Source: Rebecca billardiae RCC1528
Taxonomy: Eukaryota > Haptophyta
Assembly: GCA_965240325.2 (NCBI GenBank)
Contig: OZ251229.1
Location: forward strand, 2,418,001-2,482,000
Direction: 5' to 3'
Length of the DNA stretch: 64,000 nt
The translations under genes and the position numbers were made by a program. The notes beneath the pieces were generated by a model. That model saw nothing but the letters and a program-made list of their open reading frames with translations, had not been told where the DNA came from and did no database searches. The stretch's first letter is position 1. Every line of letters begins with the position of its first letter. Shown here in pieces: positions 19,267-31,251 of the stretch.

Positions 19267-22200
19267 TCAGCTCGACGATGTCATCTCGTCGTCGATATCG
19301 GGGCTTCGCGACCAGCTACCCCGGCTCCAGCGCCTACCTCCAGTGGACGAGCGCTTCGGTGGACTCGGCATGAGAGCCGGGCTGGTCGAGTCCTGGGTCG
19401 ACGCGCTGCCTGTGGTCGTCGTGGTGAGATCGGAGAGCGCCCCACGCTGGCTCACTGTGCGCACGGTCGCCGCCTTGTTGCGCGCCTGGGGCGCTTTCAG
19501 CGCCTCGCGCTCTCGCATATATGTGCGCAGCTTTTCCTCGAGCTGCAGCGCCAGCACGCTGCACGTCTTCGCCTCGCCGCAGTCTAGGATGTGCACCGCG
19601 ATGCGCTGAGCGGTGTTCATCGGCGTGGCTGCAGCCGCCCCCTCGTCGAGCGTGTCTGCCGCCGAGCTCTTGACGCAGTTCAGCACGCATTGGCGAGTCT
19701 GTGTCACCGTGCTGTGCCGCCAGGCCTCGCGCTGACGCGTCGTCAACGACAGCAGGCTGCCGTCGACGATGGCGAAGCTGTCGATGGCATCCAGGCTGAA
19801 GTGCTGCTTGACACGTCGCTTTGAAGCCTCCACGAGCAGCACGCGACGCTCCGTCAGAACGAACAGATCGGCGCGCTGCGTCGGCGGCTTTGGGAGAAGG
19901 TCCGCGCAAAAGACGAGAGACTCGCGCTTGTGCTTGCCGGCCCGGAATTGCACGAGCACTTCGTTCGCGATCGCCTCCTGGATGGAGTACTCCTTGATCG
20001 TCCGCGCATCGCCATCCAGCGTCCGTGGTGGTCGCACTCGGTCGTGCATGTTGGCGTGCGACGAGTTGCCTACCTGGTTCGCGATGCCTTGCGCAGTTCG
20101 GCTAGCGAAGTCGAGGGCACCTGCATGTGCACGCAGGCGGAGCTCGTGGCACGCGTGAGCGACATGCGCATAAGGGGCGACCGGTGCGCTGCGCGGTCGC
20201 GTCGCACCTGCGGTGGGCTTCACAGCCGCGCCAACGATGCCTTTGCCGAAGCCCATCATCAGACCGCTCGCACCGCCCTCGCGCAGGCCCCTCGCTGGCT
20301 GCACGAGCAGCCCGGTCACGCCCTGGAAGATGCCCGCGCCGAAGCTCTGCACACCCCTCACAGTGCCGTCGAGAGCGTTCTGCGGCTGCTGGGCGCGCCC
20401 GCGCGCGCGCTCGCGCCGCTCGAGATAGGCGGTGTCGAAGGAGAGATGCGCGACTGCCCCTGCTGCCCTCCCCGTGACTGTCGCGAAGGCCGAAAAGGCA
20501 CCTGCGGCGTGAGTGCGCGCGCCCGCACGCGAAGAAAGCGGTGCGCCGCGCGTGGTCAGTCAGTGAGCCAAGCGCTCTGCAGGCAGTGCCGCGGCGAGGA
20601 TTGCACGCGTACCAGAGACGGTCGCACGGGCGAGACCAATCGAGCCGAAGACCACGTCCTTCCCCACATCGAGCGGCGACTTCTCCCGTGTTCGGAAGGG
20701 GTGGAAGATGAAGTCTTTCACACCGAGCCCCAAGTTGCGGACGAGATTCGCCGGCTGGCTGAGCGTGTCCACGTTGAGGACCAGCTTGTACACCTGCCGG
20801 AGGAGTGCATGGCGGTACTGCGCCCCAATCCGGGCGCCCAGCTCGCCGGGCGGCGCGAGGATGGGTTCCTGACGCAGCGCAGGGGAAGAGCGCAGGGAGA
20901 GGAGGAGCAAGCGATAAGAGGGAGGGAGACATGTCCTGCACCCGCCCTCCAGGTAGGCGCACCGCGCGCGCAGTAGCGCACACCGTGAAAACGAGCGCGT
21001 GCAGGCTGAGCGGAAGCCGATCGATGGACGGGATGTGCACCGGGTTCCGCAGCAGCTCCTGGATCATGCGCTGGCTCGACATGTAGGAGATGTTCACCTT
21101 GATCGGGCTCACCTCCAGCTGCTCGAAGTACCACACCGCAGGCGGATCATGCATGCGCTGCGGGGCGCGCGAGTGCGGCACGTGCTCGGCCGGCACGCTT
21201 CCTGCGCCCTGCGCCTGGCGCTTCAAAGCCGCTTCGAGGTGCTCGCCGACGCGAGCGAGCGTGCGGATGAGCTTTTCCTCCACGCTGATCTCCACCTCGT
21301 CCAGGTAGATGCCGATGTATTCGAAGACCGGGCCGGACGCATGACGCGCGTTCCGCATGACGGCGGCGAGGTGCACGGCCACGGGCATCGCCTCGACCGA
21401 ACGCCGCGACTTCGTGCCGCCGGCGTTGTGGTGCGGCTTGCCGTTGCACGACAGGACGACGGGCAAGAGGGCTGTGTTGAGCTGATTGTCGAGTTGCAGT
21501 GAGCCGAGCTTGAGGTCGACGCTGTGCCGGCTGTTGCTCCCGTGCATCTCGAGCTCAAAGTCGTGCAGTGAGAAGTACACGAGTTCGGAGTGCCCGGCCT
21601 GCACGGCCGATATGCCCAGACCTCCGAGCGAGAGGTAGAGGGACCACACCGGTCGGAAGGCGTCGATGTCGACGCCGCCGTCGTCCAGCAGCCACTCGCA
21701 CTCGTCCGCCGTGGTCGGCTGCGCGTCCCACACGGTGAGCACCCGCGTGGGCCCGAGCAGCGTGACCGCCGTCCACAGCTGCATGGGAGGCGCGCCGTGG
21801 GCGATCGGACCCCCGAGCTTCTCGAGCCGCACGCGCGCGAGGTCAGCGGTGCCCTTGGCGAGGATGTTCTCGTCCGGAAAGTTGATGGACAGCTCCTTCT
21901 GCCCGATCGGCGTGTCCCAGACGTAAGGCAGGTCCGCTCCCGGCCGCACGACGCGCGACGTCGTGTTGGCGGCGCACTGCTGCACGCGCACGTTTTGCGC
22001 CGTCCGGTTGCAGATCTTGAACGGCGGGCTGTAGCCGGCCTCCATGGCGTCGATGAAGAGCACCTCCACCGTGCCGCGGATGGTCGTGACGCGCACGAGG
22101 ATGAGCATCTCCTCCTGCACCTGGTGCGCACTGCTGTGCACGTCGGTGGGCGGGCGATGCACCGGGCAGCTCACGGCCACGTTGCCCACCTCGCTGACGA

Positions 22201-25200
22201 GGAACGGCCCGCTCGCGAGGCTCGTCTGGTAGTGGCGCGTGGCCTTCCCCAGACTCATCCGCCGCGCGGGCGCCCCGGAAAGGCCGTCCATGCCCTCGGT
22301 GAGCGTCTGCGTGGACGCGCCCGGGCCCTCGTAGCCCGGCGAGCCCACCGCGATCTGCACGAGCGCGTCGCCCGACGCCGTCCAGCGGTGGAAGGGCGTC
22401 GATTCGCCGGCGGGGAGGTGTTTGCCCGCGGCACCGTGCTTGGCGGCCGTCGTCTCCCAAAAGTACACGGCGCGGTCCTTGAGCGTGTTGGTGAAGACGA
22501 AGCGCGGCGAGAAGGAGACGACCTTGGAGAGCACGGCGTCGCCGGGCGCGGCCGTCACGATGACGCCGATGTCTCGGCCGCCGGTGCGCAAGGCGCCGGG
22601 CGTGTCGAGCACGTCGAGCGAGAAGGCGTGTGACCACTTGCTGTCGGCGCCGTCCTCGTCGCGGACGCGCACGCTTAGCCGGTTCGAGAACAGGTCCGTG
22701 CTCCGATAGCTGAAGAGCTCGCACTCCGCGCCGGAGTCGACGAACTCCTCCAGCGTCATCGCCGACATCTCGGCCGACGCGCCGACGAAGCCCTCGGCGG
22801 TGAGCGGCACCTCCTCGACGTGCTCGGGCAGCGGCTCCGCGCGCGCGATTGAGTTCCGCCGCTTTGGCGCCGTGCCGTCTGCGCTCGCGACCGGCTCGAC
22901 GACGCCGAGCGTCTGGGACGGCCGGAGCGCCTGGGACGATCGGCGCATCTGCGAGGGCCGTCGCACGTACGCCGATGCGGACGTGCGCATCTCCGTCTCG
23001 GCGCCGACGAGCCGCGCCGGCGCGCGTCCCGCGCGCCTGAGCCGTCCGGACGTCGTGGGCCGGAACAAGGACGGGTCGTCCGAGTCGGCGTCGGTGATCT
23101 CGGCGTCGGACCCGTCCAGCGCGACGGTGATGCCGTCGATGTGCGTCGACTCGGACTTCCTGCCCACGCTGTCCGCGCCGAGCAGATCGCCCGCAAAGCC
23201 ACCCGGCTCCGAGCTGGTGCCGCTCGTGCGCAGCAGCCGCCTGCCCGTGCCGGGCGGCGAGGGCGACGCGCTCCGCGCGCCCGGCGAGCGGCTCTCCGGC
23301 GAGACGCCCCAGCGCGCGAGGCGGCTCTCGCGCTCGCTGGAACTGGGAACGGGCGAGAGGTCGCGCGCCGCGCCCCTGTGGCCAATCCGGCTGTCGACCG
23401 AGGCGGCCGGCTGGGCGTGCTCGGCCGCCGCCGCCGCCGCCGCCGGCTTGTTGCGCGCGCGGCCCGAGCTCTCGCCCGCGGCGCTCACGGAGAGCTCGGT
23501 GCCGCTCTCGTCGTAGCGAGGCGCGGCGCTCGCACGCGCGGCGCCGGCGGCGGCGGCGGCGTCGGCGGCGGCGTCCTTGTTGCGGCCGAGGTCCTGCGTG
23601 CGCAGCGCGAGGCCGAGCTTCACCTCGCGGAAGAGCAGCGGCATCTGCGTCTCGTTGAGCAGCCAGTAGGGCGCGAGCACCTGCACGCTGTGCGCGCCCG
23701 GCGCGCTCGGCTCGTAGTTGAGCAGGAGGGCGAGCGTGCGCCGATCGGCGCCCTGGCCGACGAGCTCGACCGTGTCCTGCAGCCGGGGCGCGCGCGCGCC
23801 GCCGGGCGCGTGCCGCGACTTGACGAGCACGGGCGTCGACCAGAAGAAGCCGCGCACGCGCACGCTCAGCCGGTGCGCGCGGTGCGTCGAGAGCGCGTGC
23901 ATCGGCAGCGCTTCGCCCGGCTCGAGCGTCGTCTGCGAGCTCTCGATCACGCTGAACGGGTCGTCGCCAAAGCGCACGCGCGAGCGCGCGCGCGTGGGCG
24001 ACGGCGGCTCGGCGTGCGCCGCCGCCGAGCCCGCCGAGCCGCGCGGCCGCGCCGCGTCGGCGCCGCTCGGCCCGCGCTCCGAGCGCGAGGAGTGCGCGCC
24101 GGGCACGCTGCTGCGCGGCGACTCGAGCGTCGAGCCGCGCGGCGACACGAGCGTCGAGCTGGGGCTGAGCGCGCGGCCGTGCTCGGCGTGCTCCGCGCCG
24201 AGCCCCGCGCTGTACATCACGAGCTCGAGCGGCACGGGCAGCAGGTTCTCGACGGTGAGCGGCGCGGTGAGCACGAGCGCGATCGCCGCGGACGGCGGCG
24301 CGCCGCGCGTCGCGCCCTGCCGGCTGCCGAGCGACGCGACCGGCGCGGGCCGCGCGGTCTGGCGCAGCACGGCCGCGACCATGTGGTGCTCCGCGCCGCC
24401 GCGCGCCGGGCGCGGCGCGCCGCCGCCGCCGCCGCCACCGCGATGCGCGCCGCTGCCGCTGCCAGCCTCGACGCTCGTCGGCGTCGGCGCCCAGCGCCAG
24501 TGCACCTGGCGCGCGCCCGTGCAGCGCATCGGCCCCCAGCCGCAGCGCGCGCCGACGTGCTTGGGCAGCCCCGGCAGGCTCTCGTCGTCCGAGTTGTCCG
24601 AGGACGACTCGTCCGCGCCCGGCGCACCGCCCGCGCCGCCCGGCGCGCCGCCCTCCGCGTCCGCGCCCTCGTACAGCCGCGCGCGCCAGATCGCCTCGAG
24701 CCCCTCGAGCGCGCGCTCCCTGTGCAGGAAGAGCGCGAAGACGTGCGCGTGCCCGCTCGTGTGCACCTCGATGCCGTTGGGCGCGGTCGGCCGGCCGTGC
24801 GCCGCCTCGATGTGGTCGATGTCGGTGAGCCGCACCGTCAGCCGGATCGACTTGCCAAACGAGGTGCCGGCGAACGCGACGTAGTTGTTCGTCACGAAGA
24901 GCGTGCCGCGGCACAGCGAGCGGCGCCACACGTAGCTGCACGCGTAGCTGTGCAGCAGGCACTCGTCCTCGCCCAGCTCGAAGAGCGAGCGCACCTCGCC
25001 GTTCATCCGCGAGTCGCGCACGACCGCGGGCGCGTGCACGGCGAGCTGCTCCTCGAGCAGCCGGTGCAGCGCGTCCAGCCGCATCGAGTAGAAGCTGATG
25101 CGCACCTCGGTGCCGCCGGTCGGCGGGCGCACGGTCACCGTCAGGCCCGCGCCGAGCCGCTTGGCGCCCGAGCCGACCGACGCCCTGTCGATGCCCACCA

Positions 25201-26956
25201 CCCACCTGAACGAGTACTGGTGCTTCACCTCGGCCAGCCCGCCCAGCCGGCGCGCGTGGCACATGAAGTAGGTGGGCGTCACGTACAGCCGGCCGCGCAC
25301 GGGCGCGTACGACTCGCGCGGCCCGTCGTCCTGCCGCACGAGGAAGTGGCAGCGCAGCTGGCCGATCAGGTACTCCGACTCGTGCAGGTTGAAGAGTCGC
25401 GTCGCGCGCGCGTTGTACTTGCCCTGCGGCGAGACGGTCGCGCTCGAGTCCGCGTTGATGAAGATCTGGCCCGGCCAGATCGCGCGCGCGAGCGGCTGCC
25501 AGTCCATCGACCCGCGCGACGCGTCGCCCGCCGCCGCCGCCGCCGCCGCCGACGGCTCGGCCGCGCCGAGCTCCGCGCCGCCGCCCGGCGGCAGCGGCTT
25601 GAACTCGATCCCGCCCTCGAGGTACTGCGGCGGGATCATGAGCGACGCGCCCGGCTGCAGCTCGCCCAGCCGCACCACGTCCCGGTACGCGGGCAGCTTG
25701 CGGAAGCTCGCCGTGCGCGCGTGCCGGAACGCCTGGCGCGCGAGCTCGGCGCGCGTCGCGCGTCGCGCGGCCGGCTCGGCCTCGTCCGCCGCGCCGGTGG
25801 GCGCGTGCGCCGCGCCGCCGCCCTCGGCCCCCGGCGTCGAGCCGCGCGGCGTGCCCGGCGCGCTGCCCGGCGGCAGCTGCGCGTGCGCCGAGCGGAAGAG
25901 GTCGGACGCGCGCTCGTCCGCGGCCGGCAGCGCGATCGAGACGCTCACGGGCGCGGACGTGGCGTTGAGCACCATCATCGGCGAGGAGACGGTGAGCACC
26001 ATCGTCGCCGCGCCCTTGCCCTGCTCGAGGGTCGCGTGGAACTGCAGCACCCACCACGGCACCGGCTCCTTGCTCGAGTCGAGCTGCGCGAGCTGCACGG
26101 TCGTGGCGGTGGTCGAGGAGATGTGCAGGTACGGCACGGCCGCCCAGCCGCCGTGCAGCTGCAGGCCGATCGCGTGCACAGGCGGCTTCCACGCGAGGAA
26201 GCCCGCCGCCTCGGCGCCGGGCTGCGCGCCCAGCGCGCGCGCGCGCGGCTCGGCGTGCGCGCCCGCCGCCGCCGACTCGCGCCCGCTCGCGCCGCCCAGC
26301 TCGCCCGCCCAGAAGTCGAAGGGCAGCTCCTCGCCCGGGCCGACCGTGTGCTCGAGCGCGCGCCCGACGCTCGAGCTCGAGCGCGGCGCGCCCGGTCGCC
26401 GCGCGCCGCCGGGCGGCGGCGGCGCGTCCGCCGCCGCGCCACTCTCGGTCGGCCCCGCGGGCGCGTCCGCGCGCCAGAACGTGAGCGGCGCGCCCGTCTC
26501 GTTCCGCATCAGGTACGGCTGCTTCTTGCGCGCCTGCGCGAGCGTGTCGTGCGACGCCTGCAGCGCGTCTGAGAGCGCGGCCGCGGCGGCCGCGCCCGTC
26601 TGCGCCATCTGGTCGCTCAGCGTGAGCTCGAGCAGCCGGCCCTCGCCCTCGCTGCTCACCGTCGCGACCACCTCGCCGGCGGGCAGCCGCAGCAGCTCGG
26701 CGCCCAGCGTGATCGGCTCGAGCAGCGGCTCCCACTTGCCGATCGTCTGGTTGTACAGCCGCGCGCGCAGCGGCAGCGAGACCGTCAGCTCGGCGCGCCC
26801 GTCCGAGCCGCGCGGCGCGTCGAGCCCGGCGCGCAGGTCGGACGAGGAGAGCAGCGCGATCGGGATGGGCCGGTTCGCCGTGGAGATGAGCACCACCTGC
26901 ACCTCCTGCACCGCCACCGACGCGCGCACCGACGGGCCGGGCACGAGCGCGCCCGA

Positions 26957-27005
<49 letters not shown>

Positions 27006-30000
27006 AGGGCGGCGGGCTCGGCGAGCGGCGGCTCGGCCTCGGGAGCGTCGGCGGCGAGCGCGCGCGCCTCGGCCAGCGCCAGCTCGAGCGCGCTCGCCGC
27101 CGCCTGCACGGGCGCGAGCGCCTCGGCGAGCGCCTCCGCCGCGTGCCTCAGCAGCGAGATCATGAACGTGTCGAGCACGACGCACAGCACGCCGCGCGTG
27201 CGCACGCCGCACTCGAGCGCGCGCGGCGGCGGCGGCGCGCGCGGCTCGGTGTGCGGCTCGCCCTGCTCCGAGCCGTGCGTCGTCGCGCGCTCGGAGGCGA
27301 GGCGGTGCGAGCTGTCGGAGTGCAGCCCGGCGCTGCTCGCGCGCTGCGCGCCGGGTGACGCGGGCGTCGACGCGCCGAACGCCACGCTGCCGCCCCCCGC
27401 GCGCGCAGGCCCGTCCCTGAGCGAGAGCAGCGCCTCGAATCGCGTCACCAGGTGGAGCACGCGCCCGCCGCCCGACGCGTGTCGCGCGTGCGACGAGGGC
27501 GGCGACGAGGCGGACGAGGCGTCGGCGGCGAGCGGCGGCGGGTGCGCGTCGGCGGCGTCGGCAGCGGCGTCGGCGGCGGCGTCGGCGGCGTCGGCGGCGT
27601 CGGCCGCGGCGGCCTTCCCGCCCGCCGCCGGCCTGGACGGGTCGCCGAGCGCGTGCACGCGCGTGCTGACGTGCGTGAGCTCGAGCGTGCTGCGCTCCTC
27701 GCGCGCCGGGCCGTCGGCGCCGTGGCCGGGCACGGTCTCCCACTTGGTGAGGGAGAGGCTGAGCGCGGTGGACAGCCCGTCCACGCCCGCGCGCGGGCAC
27801 GACGCCTGCACGCTCGGCACGTGCACCGTGAGGCCGCTCAGCACGATCGCGCTGCCCACCTCCGAGCCCGGCGGCAGCAGCCGGCTGTCGACCGCCGCCG
27901 GCTCGGCGCCGCCGCGCAGCAGCGCGGGCGGCGTGGCGTCGAGCAGCGCGCCGACCCAGCCGACGAGCTCGCCGAGCTGCGGGAAGAGCACGATGAGCTG
28001 CGCGCCGTCGAGCTGCAGCGCGCTGTGCTGCGCGTCCTTCTCGAAGCGCAGCAGCGGCAGCGGCGCCGACGGCTCGTCGGGCGCGCGCCCGCGCTGCTCG
28101 GCCTCGCCCTCGTCCCCGCCGCGCTCGTCCGCCCACGCGCCGTCGGCCGCGCGCTCGCCGAGGTCGGAGGCGGAGCGGATGTCGCCCGAGTGCCAGCGCC
28201 GCTGGATCCCCGCCTCGTCCAGCGCCGACGAGCGCGCGCGGCTGTGGTCCAGCACGCACAGCGAGCCGCGCTTCATGCTGAACGCGCGCGCCGCGCGCGC
28301 GCGCGCGCCGTGCACCTTGCGCTGCTCGTCCGCGGGCGTGCGGCAGAGGATCGGCAGCCCCGCGCACGCGCGCAGGCTGCCGCCGGCGCGCCCGTCGGCG
28401 GCGGGCGCGGCGGGCGCGGCGGCGGCGCCGCCGCCGCCGCCGCGCGCGCGCGCGCCCGGCGGCTGGCGCAGGAAGAGCCGCGCGTCCTGCAGCGTGAGCT
28501 CGAGCGAGTTGTCGCCCCACGGCTCGCGCGGCAGGCAGACGCGCACCCACAGGCCCGCGCCCTGCAGCTCGGCGACGGTCGCGCCGTGCGCGCCGGCCGC
28601 GCCCGGCGGCTCGGGCGGCTCGGTGAGCCGGATGCACGCGCTGTCGATGCGCAGCGTGAGCTGCGTCTCCGCGTGGTACGGCGGCAGCGGCATCGACGCG
28701 TACCAGTCGACCATGTACTGCACGCCCTCGACCCAGAAGTTGCGCAGCAGCACGAGGGCGAGCTGCGGGCACAGCTGCGGGCACACGCGCAGCAGCACGG
28801 GCTCGGTGGCGTGGATCGAGATGTTGCCCTCGGCCATGCCGAGCGACGGCCCCTCGTTGTACGCGTCCGGCCCGTCGATCACCAGCTCGAGCACGCGCAG
28901 CCGCATCGCCTCCACGCCGAGCACCGAGAGCGCCGCGCCGGCGCCGAGCACGCGCACGCGGCCCGCGCCCGCCGGCAGCTCGGCGGGGCGGCGCGTCTCG
29001 TTGGTGACGACGAGGCTGTCGCCGCGCACGACGAGCCCGCCGGGCGGCTCGCCGCGCTCGGCCGCGCCGATCGCGCCGCACGCGCGCGGCTCGCCCGGCG
29101 TGAGCACCGCGCGCCACGCGTCGAACGCCACCTCGAACTTCATCGCGGACGCGCCGCCGCCAAAGTAGGGCGCCTGCGCGGTCGAGAGCGGCTCGATCAT
29201 CCCGCTCAGGATGAACTCCCACAGCAGGATGACGGAGGGCTGGTAGTAGTGCAGCAGCATCGGCGCGGGGCCGAAGTCGAGCCCGAAGTAGAACTCGAGC
29301 TCGCGCGTCTGCGCGTCCGCGTACGACTGCGCCGTCTCCGCGTCGCTCGGCGCGTACGTCTCGAAGCGCGCGCTCACCGTGCACGGCGCGCCGCCCTCGG
29401 GCGCGAGCGCGCGCCACCAGCGCTCGTCGGGCAGCACGGCGGTGGGCGAGGGCGCGGAGACGGGCGTGGGCGCGAGGTGGGGCGGTGGCGGCGCGCTGAT
29501 GCAGAGGAACGGCAGCAGTACCTTCACCGCCACCGACTTGTCCGACATGTCCGCGAAGCTCACCTCGAGCGCGCGCACCGAGCCGCCGCCCGGCTCGCAC
29601 AGCAGCGCGCCGAGCGCGCGGTCGCGCACGTCGTCGTGCAGCGAGAGGAAGAGCGCCTCGGCGGAGACGCGGAGCATGTGCTCGCAGCGCGGCGGCGTGG
29701 GCCGCGGGCGCGGGAACGACTCGAGCCCGCCGCTCACGCCGTGCACCGCGCCGAGCGTCGAGAAGAGCGCCTGCCACAGCCGGTGGCAGCCGTCGAGGTT
29801 CCACGCGAGCAACAGCCGGCCCGTGCGCACGTGCGTGCTCACCGCCGCCGCCGGCGGCGCGGCGCCGTCGGGCGGCGCGCGCGCGCCCTCGTCCCAGTAC
29901 GCGGTGCGCGCCGTCTGCTGCACGCGCAGCGCCGGCTGCTCCGCCTCCGCGCCCGCGCCGCCGTCCGTCGCGCCCACGTCGCGCAGCGCGACGCTCTGCC

Positions 30001-31220
30001 GAGCCGCGGTGCCGCGCGCGCGCAGCCCCTTGCGCGGCGGCGCGCCCGCCGGCTCGGGCTCGGCCGCCGCCGCGGCGAGCGACGGGCGCGAGGCTGGCGT
30101 GTCGAGCGGCCGGACGGCGAGGAGGTGCGAGGCGGCCGAGCCGTCGGGCTGCGTCAGGTCGCTCAGCTCGAGCGTGCCCACGACCACGTCCGACGTCGGC
30201 GAGGCGAAGCTGGGCGTGTGCAGCAGCGCGCCGCACTCGCGCGCGAGCACGCGCAGCAGCGGCGCGCCCGGCTCGAGCGCGCGCGGGTGGCCGCGGCCGG
30301 GCCGCGGGCCGACGTCGAGGTCGGCGCCGGCGTGATTGGCGTGCACGTGCAGCTCAAAGCTGCCCACCACCACCTCCACCAGCTGCTCGGGCTGCGCGAT
30401 CGGCGGCGGCTCCGCCGCGCGCGCGCGCGGCGGCGCGGGCGGCGCGAGCGCGCGCGCGAGCCTCGCGAGCGCGACCACGTCCGCGCCGCTCAGCCGCGCG
30501 GACACGCTGCCCAGCTTGGTGCTCGCCCAGCGCGGCGCGGCGTCGAGCAGCGTGCACGGCGTGGCCTGCGCCCAGCCCACCAGCGCGGACGTCGTGCGCA
30601 CCGAGCGCACGCTCAGCACCGTCCGCCGGCCGAGCGCGCCGCGCTCCGCCTCGGCCGCCGCCGCGCCGGGCAGCCGCATCGGCGGCGGCGCCTCCGCCGC
30701 CTCCGCCGCCTCCGCCGCCTCCGCCGCCGCCGCCGCCTCCTCCTCGACGACGACGAGGTCGAGCACCGAGTCCTGCGCGACGAGCATGGGCGACTCGGCG
30801 AACATCGAGTCCGAGCTGTTCGACACGGTCGACGCCGAGCGCGCCGTCGAGCCCGCGCCCAGCTGCGCGCTGCTCAGCGAGCCGGCGGGCGCGTCCGCGG
30901 GCCCCGCGTGCAGGTGCACGACCGGCGCGCCGCCGCGCAGGCACTCGTCCGGCGCGCAGTGCGTGAGCGCGGCGCTCACCCCCGCCACCTCGAGCTGCGC
31001 GCGCGTGCCCTCGAGCGCGGCGCGCTGGTACGGCGGGCGCAGCTTCGCCGTCACCTCCAGCCCCCTCCGGAAGTCGAGCGCGTCGAAGCCGACGTGCAGC
31101 GTCGCCGCGCCGCCCGTGCCGCGGCCGTGCTCGGGCGGCAGCGGCGCGTCCTGCAACTCGGTGAGCGCCAGCCGCACGCACCCCAGCCGCACGTCGAGCT
31201 GCACGCCGTCGCGCGCGGGT

Positions 31221-31251
<31 letters not shown>

